Notes: generated from the sequence alone by a model not told the origin. A DNA stretch of 64,000 bases from Leucaena leucocephala (GCA_037074615.1 CM073522.1:24860962-24924961); one strand, 5' to 3'; counted from the first letter of the stretch, positions 1 through 11,930 are shown. Numbers and translations are program-made.

Positions 1-588
1 AATAGATAAGATCTGAATTTATTAAGTGCAAACACTATAGCAAAGAGTTATTTTTCTATAGTAGTGTAGTTCTGTTGAGCACTATCTAATGTCTTAAAGG
101 CATATGAAATGACTTTGTATAGCTTACCTTCTTTCTGTCATAACATGGCACCTACAGATTCATTTGATGCATCACATGAAAGCTCAAAATCCAAATACCA
201 ATTAAGTGCAACAAGTATAGGTGGTGTGATAAGTATAGCTTTAATAGTGTCAAATGCTCTCTTGCAAGTATCATCAATACAGAACTCTACATCTTTTTGC
301 ATGAGTTTAGATAGTGGAGATGCAATCTTACTAAAATCCTTAATGAATCTTCTATAGAATCCAGCATGTCCTAAGAATGACCTTAGTTCCTTTAAAGTTT
401 TGGAATAGGGAAGAGAAGAAATAACCTCAATCTTAGCTTTGTCTACCTCAATCCTATTCTTAGCTATTAGATGTTCTAGAACTATGCCTTTATCTACCAT
501 AAAATGGCACTTCTCAAAATTCAGCACAAGTTTTTTTTAATGCATCTTGCTAAGACTTTATCTAAACTCTCTAAACATTCATCAAAAT
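1..588 (-). pseudogene. Athila pol fragment: end of RT and start of RNase H
   Basis: Minus-strand translation of 138-527 reads through the RT thumb and connection (LRSFLGHAGFYRRFIKDFSKIASPLSKLM) into the RNase H start (FELSCDASN), the usual Ty3/gypsy order. The segment from 588 down to 527 holds the residues just after the RT active site. It continues the RT piece at 11399-11542 across the inserted gag-only element. Positions 584-588 (AAAAT) are one copy of that insert's duplication. An in-frame stop lies near 530. The rest of RNase H and the integrase would lie left of the window. Confidence 0.85.
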
Positions 589-1536
589 TGAAACATCCTT
601 ACTTTCATACGTTTTAGGGACCATTTGGTAGCATTTAGAACCACTTTCAAGGTCATTGAAGTCCAATTTCTCAATCTGGAGTTTTACTCTTATCGAGTAC
701 TGTTCACTATGAAAATTTCAGATGAGTGACCTGAATTCAAAAAATCATAACTAATTATAGAAATATCTAAATGAAGTGGTTCCAATTGCTACATGAAGCT
801 AACTCAATTATAGTTCAGGGAAAAATAACTCATTGACCATGCATTAACCGAGTCAACATCAGTCAACGTCACAACTTTACTGTTCATCTAACGTTTTTCT
901 CCTGAATCCAGCATTCTGGTCCCAAATTTGATAATTTATATCTACATGTGTAGACATCCAAATGAGGCATTATTTATATCAAATCCAAGTTTGGTATGTA
1001 TACTATTTACCCTAAAACTTTCATACATTTATTCATTCGTTTACTATTTTTACTTATTTATCAAACCTCATTAGGTCACCCCAAATTACTGTTCATGGTG
1101 GTAAATTTCAGCATTCAACTTTGCATACATATGCATACATCCATCATATATCAGTCAAACATGCCAAACAACACTTATTATTAATTAATAAGTTGTTTTA
1201 CATCTGGGTATGTACAAAATTTCCCATATCTCTATTACATCTTTTCCTGCCTGAAATCCGGCAGCATAACCGCTACGCTTCATCTTCAGAAAGTAACTGA
1301 TCTTGTACCGATTCGGTAATTCCCGTGAGAACTACCATTCTACATAAGTACCCAGGAAAGACTGGATGAACCGGCTAGGTCCACTCACTTCCAGCCTCCT
1401 TAGACAGTACCTACGTACACAGTACGTATCAGCTGCTTTCCTTATCTTGTCATAATTTTGGCAGCATAACGGCGTCTCTTAAAATTCCCAAAATTTACTT
1501 TGACATAACCTCCCCTGTAATATTTATTTATTGGGA

Positions 1537-1556
1537 TGAGATTCAGGGGAATCTCA
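1537..1556 (-). other. conserved LTR leader hairpin
   Basis: Perfect 8-bp stem TGAGATTC / GAATCTCA with a 4-nt loop, about 365 nt downstream of the TATA box. Six other LTRs carry the equivalent hairpin. Confidence 0.65.
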
Positions 1557-1920
1557 GTAGCAACAATCATAACAATATATGTAATGCAGAGTGACAGTGC
1601 TTGCTTGTGATTGTGTACAGATAAGTATGCTGCGTGCTTCCATACTCAATAACATATGATCATAGCATTGCAGTAGAGCTTCAGGCATAACATATAAGAC
1701 AACAATCCAACCAAACAATAGCACAACAAATCACAAAGCCATTACATAAAAGCTCGGATTAGTTACTACCTCAAAGGCTTAGCAGAACTCTATTATCTCT
1801 ATTCTGCTTCCAGCTCCGCCAGAACTTCCTTTCTTTCTTTCTTTCTCTCACTTTCTCTCTCTAGCACTTCCTCCTCTCTCTTAAAGGCCCTTGGCCGTGG
1901 CATATGAAGAGCAAGGGGGG

Positions 1921-1928
1921 TATTTATA
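1921..1928 (-). promoter_or_regulatory. LTR TATA box
   Basis: TATAAATA on the minus strand, followed by CCCCCC and a purine-rich leader. The same arrangement occurs in every large LTR of the window. Confidence 0.6.
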
Positions 1929-3714
1929 GTTTCCTTCAATGGCATTCTTGTAATTTTGAAGCCATATGAACTTGTGGTCCTGGTTTTTCCGGAATTTCCT
2001 ATTTTTCTTTATTCCTCTTACTGCATCATGCATGACATCATCTCAAGGCCACCTCATGGGACACCTCATATGTCACATGGCGAAATTGCAAGCTTCTGGG
2101 ACACCTCATCAGCTGACTCAACAGTTCCAGTCCAATCCAGTACCGGTCCGGTCCGGTCCGATTTCTCACAAACTGGACTCACCGGCTAAGATTATGCCAA
2201 ATGTCCTTAACTTTTTCTTCCTCCTCTATGTTGGCGCCATGTGGCATCTTACTGGCACCTGTCACGCCATCCAATGCTATCCAGATAAGTCCAGGACTTT
2301 ATCTGATCACCTCCTCGGTTACCGTGCTGACCGAGTAACTTTACTTTATTGAAACAACATTAAAATAGTATTTTAATGCCACTTTTTCCCACATATCACT
2401 GGGCCTACGTTTTTGGGCTCTGGGAATGTTATCTTGGATCCTGATCAAGCTAGAGTACTCTGATGGCTCGATTCCTAAGAAACATCCCTTGGCAAATTAC
2501 CAAAATGCCCTTGGGTGCCCTTTCTTGCACTATTTTAACCCTAAGGGTAAAATCGTCATTTTACACCCTTCTGTACTCTGTCAGGGCATATACTGACTCT
2601 GAGTAACTTTATCTGTATGTGCCTTGGCTCCTGGGCCTGTCCAGAATGATCAAAATGCCCTCTATTCCTCTATTACCCTTTAATACAACACAGGGGTATT
2701 TTCTAATTTCGCACTTTTCCGGGGTTCTACTGGACACTGGCCCACCTATCAGTCCAAGTGTCTTATTGGGCCTTTGATGGCGCCATTATTGGGCCTTTCA
2801 GGGTCCATTACCTTTATAGCACGCATTACGAGGAATCTTTCCCCGGCACAGTTCATCGAATATTTTAACTATTATACACCGTTAACACACATATCCGGAC
2901 ACCGGCTCCTTCTGTCAGATACACTGGCCTACGGTGTTCAGGCATCCCTGTGAGTCATATCAGTCATCTGACTGAGGTCATCCGAACTCATTCAGTCCCT
3001 TTTTAAATACCGATAAATCTCCCTATCAGATACCCGGAGGCCTCACACTCCCGTCTGGATTTTCTAATTTGCGAATAACTTTTTCTACAGGCCTCCTATC
3101 GGTATTCTGTTAGTTTTCTGACATCCGTCCCATCAGGACACATCATCCTGTATTTTCTCACTTAGATCTGAAATCTAGGATATCCGGTAGGAATTTTTAT
3201 AACTTTTGGACTATCAGATCAATTCTGGCTATCTGGAGTCTTGAAAAAATCCTGTATTAAGCCAGATTACCGAGCATCACTTGCTCTATCTACTGGTGAA
3301 ATCTGGGACTGAAATGCTTTTGGGCAGTCCAAACCACTTTCAGCCTGACTTTCTTTAATTATACTTTAGCGCCAAGGAACTTTTCTTCTTTTTAATTAAG
3401 TCCCTTTTTATTTGGCTAAAATTACACTTAAGGACCCTACCTTTTTGTCTACTTTTCCTTTTTGGCTTTATACTTTCCATAATTGCATCTAAGTCCCTAC
3501 ATTTTCTTTCTCTTGCAATTTAATCCCTTTCTTTGCATAAATGGCCGTTATATCTTTGGGGACCTTCACTATTTACATATCAGTCCCCGGACTTTCACTT
3601 ATTTACAGTTTAGTCCCTAAAATCCCTCTGTATGTTTTTGGGACTTCTGCTCAAAGGGATATATCTATTTCAGGCTACTTAGTAAGTCTCCAGCCTAAAA
3701 ATTGGGATATTACA

Positions 3715-3728
3715 TTTCTACCCTCCTT
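3715..3728 (-). other. polypurine tract of gag-only element copy 1
   Basis: The minus strand reads AAGGAGGGTAGAAA directly before the 3' LTR and is preceded by a GAGGACGAAATTT motif. This PPT context is typical of Tekay/Del-type chromoviruses. It primes plus-strand DNA synthesis. Confidence 0.8.
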
Positions 3729-4428
3729 AAAATAAATTTCGTCCTCGAAATTTACTTGGCATCTTAGTCAACTATCCTGGATATAGCTCCTCTGTATATC
3801 CTTTCCTGGCTCATGACTAAGGCTTGGGGCATTTATCGTCTTATACTTATGGACAACTCATTACACCTGTGAGTAGTGTCCATTTCTTTCATATCTTTTC
3901 CCTTAGAATTTTGATGTAATTCCGGGGTCTACATCACTCCTCTTACACTTTGCTAAGCTTTTAGGAGAAATATTGTTCTTCTGACTTTCTTTCTCCTGAT
4001 ACAATATCCTAATTCAGATTATGATTATAACATAAATGGTTCTATCTCCTTTCTTTTCCTAACTTCTCTAACTTTTCTTATCTTGATCCCATAACTTCAT
4101 GCATCTATGCCAAACCTCTGTGGCAATTGCATTCCTTTTTATCCCTTCTTAGGGCTTACATATCATTACGCTACTCTTGCCTTAGCACCTTTCGTGCCAC
4201 TGGGTTAGGGCTAGGTTACTATTCTTATAGCTCTAGGCCCTAGTAACTACGTTCTATCTTTGCTTCGCCTTATACCCTATTCTCTAGGTCTCTCTGGCCT
4301 TTTATTACCACTTCCTTTAGATCAGAAAAGAACTCTTCATTATCCACATCATTATCTAGGCCTATAGTTCCTTACAGCTCAGTCGCCCTTACCGCTATGG
4401 TTCTTCTTAACCATTCTTAGGGTTGACC

Positions 4429-4680
4429 TCAGGGAATATTGGAGACTCTGTCTGGGGTAAGAGAAAATACCTTTCCTAGGGATGTCAGCATTCTTAGGGC
4501 AACCTCTTGCAAAGTGGCATTTCTCACCACAACTGCTTTGCCCTGCTTGACACTCCCATGTGCCATGGTTCTTTCCACCACATTGACATATCTGCTCTCC
4601 AACCTGATCATTACTTTGATCAGTCCCCTGTCTGAGCTATTGCCTCTTTCTCTTGCTATTGGCTTCACAACTTGAGCTAC
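4429..4680 (-). pseudogene. decayed second zinc-knuckle (gag-like) segment
   Basis: One minus-strand frame around 4500-4580 contains GGKNHGTWECQAG followed by CHFARGCPKNA. This is the spacing of the paired zinc knuckles in many Ty3/gypsy gag proteins, with several cysteines lost. The same segment occurs in copy 2 (62330-62580). It lies about 2.4 kb downstream of the main gag, which has its own knuckles, so the element seems to hold the remains of a second gag-type region, perhaps from its pol-bearing ancestor or from a recombination partner. A 79-codon ORF in another frame here (4429-4668) is probably a shadow. Confidence 0.4.
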
Positions 4681-4999
4681 CTCCCAGAGTGCTCTTAGCC
4701 AATGCTTTTCTATTCTCTATTCACAGGGAATTCTCTTTTCTGCTTCTCAGGCATACTTCTACAAAACTTTAAATATCAGTACTCAGATTTGGACTTGGAC
4801 TCCGTCTTTGTTAAGGAAAAACTAAGTTCAGTCTGCCTATAATAGAGGCTATCTGAGGAAAACCATTGTAAAATAATTTCTCTGGGTGAGTTTATCAACT
4901 AGTGAAGCTTCCTCACCTTAACTTCGTCTTTGGCATTCATCTTCCCAAAGACATATTACATTGTACTCATATCTCATGGCTCATTACTTTTCTTAGGCT

Positions 5000-5494
5000 A
5001 GGTCTAACTGCGACCTCGGGATCTAACTGCGATCAACCGTTAGCCTCTTCAGAATCTAACTGCGACTCTGAAGCTGTTAGGATCTATCTGTGACCCTGGA
5101 GCCATGCTAGGATCTAACTGCGACCCTCTAGAATCTAACTGCGATTCTGTTGTACTGTATATCTCCTAAAAATCTTAAACCAACAGACTAAGTTATAAGG
5201 TAAACTGCTTCCACCTGTTGATAATTCAATAAATAGAAATTTTAAAAATTTGTATAGCCTCATATTATTTACCCAGACTTTACTTATTTCCTCTCTTACT
5301 CAGGAGTTCCTTCTCATCTTTCTTACTTTACTGTGATTTACCATTGGCTATGGTCTAACCACCTGCCATTGCATTCTATTGCTATGGCCTCATCACAGCT
5401 TATTTTAATGTGTGCTCTAACTGCGAGCCATTTGAACTATGCTCTAACTGCGAGCATTCTATATCAGATCCAACTCTTATCTGAAGAGTGATCT
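5000..5494 (-). repeat. constant-loop hairpin array, copy 1
   Basis: At least eight short inverted repeats share a 7-nt loop, TAACTGC on the plus strand (GCAGTTA in sense), but have different stems. Loops lie at 5005-5011 (stem AGGTC), 5024-5030 (GATC), 5057-5063 (10-bp arms starting CTTCAGA, one pair imperfect), 5085-5091 (loop mutated), 5115-5121 (AGGATC, one pair imperfect), 5136-5142 (AGAATC, perfect), 5418-5424 (GCTC) and 5445-5451 (ATGCTC, perfect). A larger hairpin with another loop lies at 5466-5494. The imperfect pairs become G-U in the sense RNA. Copy 2 has the matching series at 61526-62007. Confidence 0.75.
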
Positions 5495-6609
5495 AGAAAC
5501 AATCCCTTTACTGTTATCTGTATACCATTCCGCTCAATAGAAATGGCCCTAAGTACTGTATTCATAAGCCTATAGAAATACCTGAGTAACCTCAATCATA
5601 ATTCATATCTGAATATCATATCATAACTTATCGTCCCATAAACTGAGACTATCTATCATCCTCAATACATTCATATCATCCTCATATCATATGGTATGGG
5701 AGCAACATACTTTCTCATAGCTTTCTCATCTCATATATGTACTCATATATACTCTACCCTATATGCACTGAAAAAGGGGAGTATCCATTCTTCATAGCAT
5801 ACTCTAACATGCATGTCATCATATGACAATTGCAAGGAGATGCAATTATCATATCTTATGGCAACATAAGCCATATCACCATATTTTGCTCAACCATCCA
5901 TCGGACATTGTAATAATCTAAGCCTCAAAACATATTTCCTTTATCATATTGCCTATCATCTCCTGATCATTCATCCTGAAATAACTATCTATTTCACTTA
6001 GGCTGCCACGCTACCCTCTTACCAGGGTATAGACTCAACCCTTCATTACTCTATCTCATATAGGATATAGGGGAGTCACTTTATCTCTTAACTGTGGCTA
6101 CCTCTTTACTATCTCTTAACTTCTTCTATCTATCCATCAGTCCCAGTCTATTCTTGACCGGACAATGGCTCCTTATTGACTTTTCTCTTGATCCTTAATC
6201 CTCATGGATCTCATTCATCATCTCTCACTATTACCTCTTTTCTCTAGGGAAGAGTACCCTAGGTCTACTACTTCTTCGTGATGGAATCCATCTGCTCAGG
6301 GAACATTTAGCTCTTTATCTATTACCCATCACGTCTTTACCATTAGGCCATGTACTAGGATCATTCCTGGGCAAATCCCATTCTAGCTTTTAGGTCTTTT
6401 ATTCAGATTAGCTGAATAAAACCCCTGTAACGTAGATCTACTCTTAGTTATCACATAGAGGATCTACTTTTACATATTGTCTTAAACTGATCTTTCGTAC
6501 CTCAGTACCTTTGTACTGTCTAGCTTACCATATGCTATTCCAATCCTCTAGCTGATGGACTTCAGCAAGGTTGGTACCTTTATTATCATATGGCCTCTGC
6601 TATCTTTGT

Positions 6610-6740
6610 TGAGAACTGCATAGTCGTAACTCACATACTCTGCGACTTTTAGTCGCGACTGTCATACGCTACTCGTCACGACCTGGCATTTTCGTGTCCT
6701 TTAGTCGTGACCTATTTCTCATAACGTCGCGACCTGGACT
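6610..6740 (-). repeat. GTCGCGAC-type palindrome cluster, gag-only copy 1
   Basis: About five or six copies of the palindrome GTCGCGAC and one-base variants (GTCACGAC, GTCGTGAC, GTCGTAAC) lie 20-35 bp apart just downstream of gag in sense. The variants look like C-to-T decay at CpG. Related clusters lie at 11667-11930, 17129-17625 and 60115-60350. Confidence 0.75.
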
Positions 6741-6977
6741 CCTTTCATCCATAAGATAAGTTTTAACGCTCAAGGGTTTGACTAACCCTAACTGTCTTGT
6801 ATATGTTTTCTCTACTTCCTACTTTTAAAACCTGTAATCATATTCATCCTCATACATAGGCAACATACTAGGTATAGGGTAGCTCAATAGTGTGCACACT
6901 GGATAATACAATCCAATCATATACAGGATTTATCTATTCATTAGCCAGTGGACACAGAACACAATTAAACTCATACC

Positions 6978-8161
6978 TTAACTTGGCGCAGGAGACTTTC
7001 TTATCTCGTTGCCAGTCAGGGAATACACTCTTCCCTGAGTCAGGTATCTTTCGCCTGTTGTGTTCTGGGGACACTCCCTGGCATAATGTCCAGGCTTTCC
7101 ACACCTATAACATAACCCTTGACCTACTGGACAAGGCCTCGTACCATGGTCTCGACCACAGTTTCCACATATATTAGGCCTTGGTTGCCTACTAACTTCT
7201 CTTGACCCACTACCTGGCCTACTTCTCTTCTTACTGTTCCCTCTTAAGGAACCTGGTGGCATCACTCTTGATGTAGCAGGCTCACTCTTTTTTAGATATT
7301 GCACATTCTTTTTTGTGATCCTGCATACCTCTACTGCTTCATTAAACCTTCGTATCTGTCTAGCAAAAACCTTCTCCTTTAGTGTAGGATTCAACCCACG
7401 AGTTAACTTCTCAGTGGTCCACCTCTCATCGTTCATACAGTTTAGGTAAGTGGAATATCGTGAAAGACGAATGAACCTAGCAAGATAATCATCAAAGGGT
7501 TCTTGCTCACCCTGCTTTAATATCAGAAATTCTGCTTCACGTTCATCTCTTACCGACTGTGGAAAATATTTTTCATTGAACTGCTCAAGAAATATTTCCC
7601 ATGTAAGTGGAATATTTCTTGAGTGCAGAATCACTTCTGTATTCTTCCACCACCTATTCGCATCTTTTTCTAGCTTGTAAACTGCCAGTTGGGCCTTTCT
7701 TTCAGTAGGACACTATAAAATCTTAAAGATTTTCTCTAACTGACTAACCCAATCCTCAACTATTTGAGTGTCAAAAGTCCCTTCAAACATGGGCGGATTA
7801 AACTTATGGAATCGTTCCATCCATGTTTGCAGACTTTCCTGGTTATTGTTATTTCCTATAGACCCCTGATGTCTATTTATTCTAGTCTGCGCATGATTTG
7901 GCTGAGGTTCAGGTTCTATATCATTTTCTAGTACTACCACCTTCTCAGATGCTGTAAGCTAGCAACTGCAGCAGCAACCGCCGTAGCGATAGCAGAATCT
8001 CATTCTTGATCTTAGCGAGCCTGGGTTGCCCACATCTCATCTATTGCATGCTGTTACTGTTCTAGCCTATCTAGAATAATTTGCACAGGGTCTATCTGAT
8101 TATTAGTACCCTCATCCCGAGGCTCTACCACCTCTGGTCTAACCGTTCTTGTATTAACCAT
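6978..8161 (-). pseudogene. gag of gag-only element copy 1
   Basis: Gag is the structural protein that packages retrotransposon RNA. The probable start is the ATG at 8159-8161 (MVNTRTV...), about 200 nt after the PBS. Stop codons interrupt the N-terminal part. From 7634 to 6978 an open stretch of 218 codons holds the end of the retrotransposon gag domain (FLEQFNEKYFP, then EAEFLILKQGEQEPFDDYLARF) and two zinc knuckles, CGNCGRDHGTRPC and an intact CX2CX4HX4C (CYRCGKPGHYARECP). An N-terminal piece is open at 7713-7940. No protease follows: the next sequence is the palindrome cluster and then the hairpin array. The open zinc-knuckle half suggests fairly recent function in the family. Confidence 0.8.
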
Positions 8162-8368
8162 GACTTCCACTTCTTTTTCTAGAATTAGGAAATACAGTCA
8201 TATATATGCACAACAATATATGCACATACGTAAAATATTTAGGATAACCTATACCACATACCACACATCGTAACTATTTCAGAGCATCACTGAGCCAGGA
8301 CCTTCACTTCTGTGCCAGAATCTTATGCTCTGAGCCAGAGCTCTTTCTGGTCTATACCAGAACCTTCT

Positions 8369-8380
8369 GCTCTGATACCA
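8369..8380 (-). other. primer binding site, tRNA-iMet
   Basis: The minus strand reads TGGTATCAGAGC, the complement of the plant initiator-methionine tRNA 3' end, 3 nt inside the 5' LTR (8384). It fixes the element's strand. Confidence 0.9.
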
Positions 8381-9222
8381 AAATGAAACATCCTTACTTT
8401 CATACGTTTTAGGGACCATTTGGTAGCATTTAGAACCACTTTCAAGGTCATTGAAGTCCAATTTCTCAATCTGGAGTTTTACTCTTATCGAGTATTGTTC
8501 ACTATGAAAATTCCAGATGAGTGACCTGAATTCAAAATCATAACTAATTCTAGAAAAAACGAAATGAAGTGGTTCCAATTGCTAAATGAATCTAACTCAA
8601 TTATATTTCAGGGAAAAATAACTATATCTCCATGTGTAGACATCCAAATGAGGCATTATTTATATCAAATCGAAGTTTGGTATGTCTACTATTTACCCTA
8701 AAACTTTCATACATTTATTCATTCGTTTACTATTTTTACTTATTTATCAAACCTCATTAGGTCACCCCAAATTACTGTTCATGGTGGTAAATTTCAGCAT
8801 TCAACTTTGCATACATATGCATACATCCATCATATATCAGTCAAACATGCCAAACAACACTTATTATTAATTAATAAGTTGTTTTACATCTGGGTATGTA
8901 CAAAATTTCCCATATCTCTATTACATCTTTTCCTGCCTGAAATCCGGCAGCATAACCGCTACGCTTCATCTTCAGAAAGTAACTGATCTTGTACCGATTC
9001 GGTAATTCCCGTGAGAACTACCATTCTACATAAGTACCCAGGAAAGACTGGATGAACCGGCTAGGTCCACTCACTTCCAGCCTCCTTAGACAGTACCTAC
9101 GTACACAGTACGTATCAGCTGCTTTCCTTATCTTGTCATAATTTTGGCAGCATAACGGCGTCTCTTAAAATTCCCAAAATTTACTTTGACATAACCTCCC
9201 CTGTAATATTTATTTATTGGGA

Positions 9223-9242
9223 TGAGATTCAGGGGAATCTCA
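9223..9242 (-). other. conserved LTR leader hairpin
   Basis: Same perfect TGAGATTC / GAATCTCA stem as the partner LTR, loop AGGG on the plus strand. Confidence 0.65.
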
Positions 9243-9606
9243 GTAGCAACAATCATAATAATATATGTAATACAGAGTGACAGTGCTTGCTTGTGATTGT
9301 GTACAGATAAGTATGCTGCGTGCTTCCATACTCAATAACATATGATCATAGCATTGCAGTAGAGCTTCAGGCATAACATATAAGACAACAATCCAACCAA
9401 ACAATAGCACAACAAATCACAAAGCCATTACATAAAAGCTAGGATTAGTTACTACCTCAAAGGCTTAGCAGAACTCTATTATCTCTATTCTGCTTCCAGC
9501 TCCGCCAGAACTTCCTTTCTTTCTTTCTTTCTCTCACTTTCTCTCTCTAGCACTTCCTCCTCTCTCTTAAAGGCCCTTGGCCATGGCATATGAAGAGCAA
9601 GGGGGG

Positions 9607-9614
9607 TATTTATA
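9607..9614 (-). promoter_or_regulatory. LTR TATA box
   Basis: TATAAATA on the minus strand upstream of CCCCCC and a purine-rich leader. As the 5' LTR copy, it is the one that would drive genomic RNA. Confidence 0.6.
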
Positions 9615-11398
9615 GTTTCCTTCAATGGCATTCTTGTAATTTTGAAGCCATATGAACTTGTGGTCCTGGTTTTTCTGGAATTTCCTATTTTTCTTTATTC
9701 CTCTTACTGCATCATGCATGACATCATCTCAAGGCCACCTCATGGGACACCTCATATGTCACATGGCGAAATTGCAAGCTTCTGGGACACCTCATCAGCT
9801 GACTCAACAGTTCCAATCCAATCCAGTACCGGTCCGGTCCGGTCCGATTTCTCACAAACTGGACTCACCGGCTAAGATTATGCCAAATGTCCTTAACTTT
9901 TTCTTCCTCCTCTATGTTGGCGCCATGTGTCATCTTACTGGCACCTGTCATGCCATCCAATGCTGTCCAGATAAGTCCAGGACTTTATCTGATCACCTCC
10001 TCGGTTACCGTGCTGACCGAGTAACTTTACTTTATTGAAACAACATTAAAATAGTATTTTAATGCCACTTTTTCCCACATATCACTAGGCCTACGTGTTT
10101 GGGCTCTGGGAATGTTATCTTGGATCCTGATCAAGCTAGAGTACTCTGATGGCTCGATTCCTAAGAAACATCCCTTGGCAAATTACCAAAATGCCCTTGG
10201 GTGCCCTTTCTTGCACTATTTTAACCCTAAGGGTAAAATCGTCATTTTACACCCTTCTGTACTCTGTCAGGGCATATACTGACTCTGAGTAACTTTATCT
10301 GTATGTGCCTTGGCTTCTGGGCCTGTCCAGAATGATCAAAATGCACTCGATTCCTCTATTACCCTTTAATACAACACAGGGGTATTTTCTAATTTCGCAC
10401 TTTTTCGGGGTTCTACTGGACACTGGCCCACCTATCAGTCCAAGTGTCTTATTGGGCCTTTGATGGCGCCATTATTGGGCCTTTCAGGGTCCATTACCTT
10501 TATAGCACGCATTACGAGGAATCTTTCCCCGGCACAGTTCATCGAATATTTTAACTATTATACACCGTTAACACACATATCCGGACACCGGCTCCTTCTG
10601 TCAGATACACTGGCCTGCGGTGTTCAGGCATCCCTGTGAGTCATATCAGTCATCTGACTGAGGTCATCCGAACTCATTCAGTCCCTTTATAAATACCGAT
10701 AAATCTCCCTATCAGATACCCGGAGGCCTCACACTCCCGTCTGGATTTTCTAATTTGCGAATAACTTTTTCTACAGGCCTCCTATTGGTATTCTGTCAGT
10801 TTCGTGACATCCGTCCCATCAGGACGCATCATCCTGTATTTTCTCAATTAGATCTGAAATCTAGGATATCCGGTAGGAATTTTTATAACTTTTGGACTAT
10901 CAGATCAATTCTGGCTATCTGGAGTCTTAAAAAATTCCTGTATTAAGCCAGATTACCGAGGACCACTTGCTCTATCTACTGGTGAAATCTAGGACTGAAA
11001 TGCTTTCGGGCAGTCCAAACCACTTTCGGCCTGACTTTCTTTAATTATACTTTAGCCCCAAGGAACTTTTCTTCTTTTCATTTAAGTCCCTTTTATTTGG
11101 CTAAAATTACACTTAAGGACCCATCTTTTTGTCTACTTTTCCTTTTTGGCTTTATACTTTCCATAATTGCATCTAAGTCCCTACATTTTCTTTCTCTTGC
11201 AATTTAATCCCTTTCTTTGCATAAATGGCCGTTATATCTTTGGGGACCTTCACTATTTACATATCAGTCCCCGGACTTTCACTTATTTGCAGTTTAGTCC
11301 CTAAAATCCTTCTGTATGTTTTTGGGACTTCTGCTCAAAGGGATATATCTATTTCAGGCTACTTAGTAAGTCTCTGGCCTGAAAATTGGGATATTACA

Positions 11399-11542
11399 AA
11401 AATCCTCACTATACACTGTGAAATCATCCATGAATACCTCCATGTTCTTCTCCAAGAATTCACTGAATATAGACATCATAGCTCTTTGAAATATTCCCAG
11501 AGCATTGCACAAGCCAAATGGCATCCTCCTATAAGCATAGGT
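11399..11542 (-). pseudogene. Athila RT fragment with active site
   Basis: The minus strand encodes YRRMPFGLCNA and, further on, VFMDDF, the palm motif with the catalytic aspartates of Ty3/gypsy RT. The fragment lies between two insertions. Positions 11399-11403 (AAAAT) are a duplication copy of the gag-only element and 11538-11542 (TAGGT) one of the copia-type solo LTR. It joins the N-terminal RT at 13461 and the C-terminal RT at 588 in order. Confidence 0.9.
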
Positions 11543-11666
11543 TGAAGGGAATTGGAAGACACATAGCGAAAATTAACTTTAAAATTTTTTCCATTCCCAG
11601 CCAGGATCTACCGAATGTGTTTAAGTCAAGGAGAAAGAAGTGTTACCTTCGGTATTCAAGCTGTGG

Positions 11667-11930
11667 TCGCAACCTCAGTGTCCACTAGTCGCGACTCTTC
11701 GCCTCTGGAGTTTTCAGTCGCGACCTCCTCAGCTTCTTGTCATGACCTGTCGCCTCTGGAGTTTGCAGTCGTGACCTACTCAGCTTCTAGTCGCGACCTA
11801 TCGTCTCTGGAGTTTGCAGTCGCGACTTCCTCTGCTTCTAGTCGCGACCTGTAGTCTCTTTTCGGATTTCTGACGTTCAGATGCCAATTTAGTCGCGACC
11901 TCTGTGTCAACTGGTCGCGACTTCGTCGTA
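11667..11930. repeat. GTCGCGAC cluster with 51-bp tandem repeat
   Basis: About ten GTCGCGAC copies or near-copies. The core (11704-11857) is three tandem units of 51 bp, each starting TCTGGAGTTT and holding two palindromes. Several palindromes are intact, more so than in the other clusters. Confidence 0.8.

Larger units (their letters stand above)
589..3714 (-). repeat. 3' LTR of gag-only element copy 1
   Basis: This 3126-bp LTR matches 8384-11398 throughout with few differences. In sense (minus) order it has U3 starting at 3714, TATA box at 1921-1928, a purine-rich leader (about 1830-1865), the AGGTAGTAA motif (1763-1771), the leader hairpin (1537-1556), the conserved block (about 1306-1435) and the U5 end at 589. 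It keeps about 111 bp (around 822-932) that the 5' LTR lacks. Short ORFs of 60-130 codons in it recur in both LTR copies and in no other context, so I do not call them genes. Confidence 0.9.
589..11398 (-). mobile_element. complete gag-only LTR retrotransposon (TR-GAG/LARD type), copy 1
   Basis: The element has two long direct repeats (589-3714 and 8384-11398), starts TGAAACATCC and ends GATATTACA on the plus strand, and is flanked by the perfect 5-bp duplication AAAAT (584-588 and 11399-11403). The minus strand is sense: the Met-initiator PBS lies inside the right LTR and the PPT next to the left LTR. The 4669-bp internal region encodes gag, but I find no protease, RT, RNase H or integrase in any frame. 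A second copy at 55024-64000 has the same internal order and nearly the same internal length, so the missing pol is a family trait and not a local deletion. Known families with this layout are TR-GAG and LARD elements. The PBS, PPT and LTR form point to a Tekay/Del-like chromovirus as relative and likely helper. Confidence 0.9.
8384..11398 (-). repeat. 5' LTR of gag-only element copy 1
   Basis: This 3015-bp LTR is near-identical to 589-3714 apart from an internal loss of about 111 bp near 8624. It has the TATA box at 9607-9614, the AGGTAGTAA motif at 9449-9457, the leader hairpin at 9223-9242 and the conserved block at about 8990-9120. The long TATA-to-U5 distance (over 1.2 kb) implies a long, structured 5' leader on the genomic RNA. 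Confidence 0.9.

Noticed and set aside
996..2352. ORFs of 62-128 codons repeated at 8682-8870 and 9642-10038
   Set aside because: They lie inside the two LTRs of one element, so the repetition only reflects the LTR duplication. Reading frames are not kept in related LTRs.
5000..5460. CRISPR-like array
   Set aside because: The repeats are 11 nt with irregular spacing, the setting is a plant retrotransposon, and the variable parts are complementary arms, not spacers.
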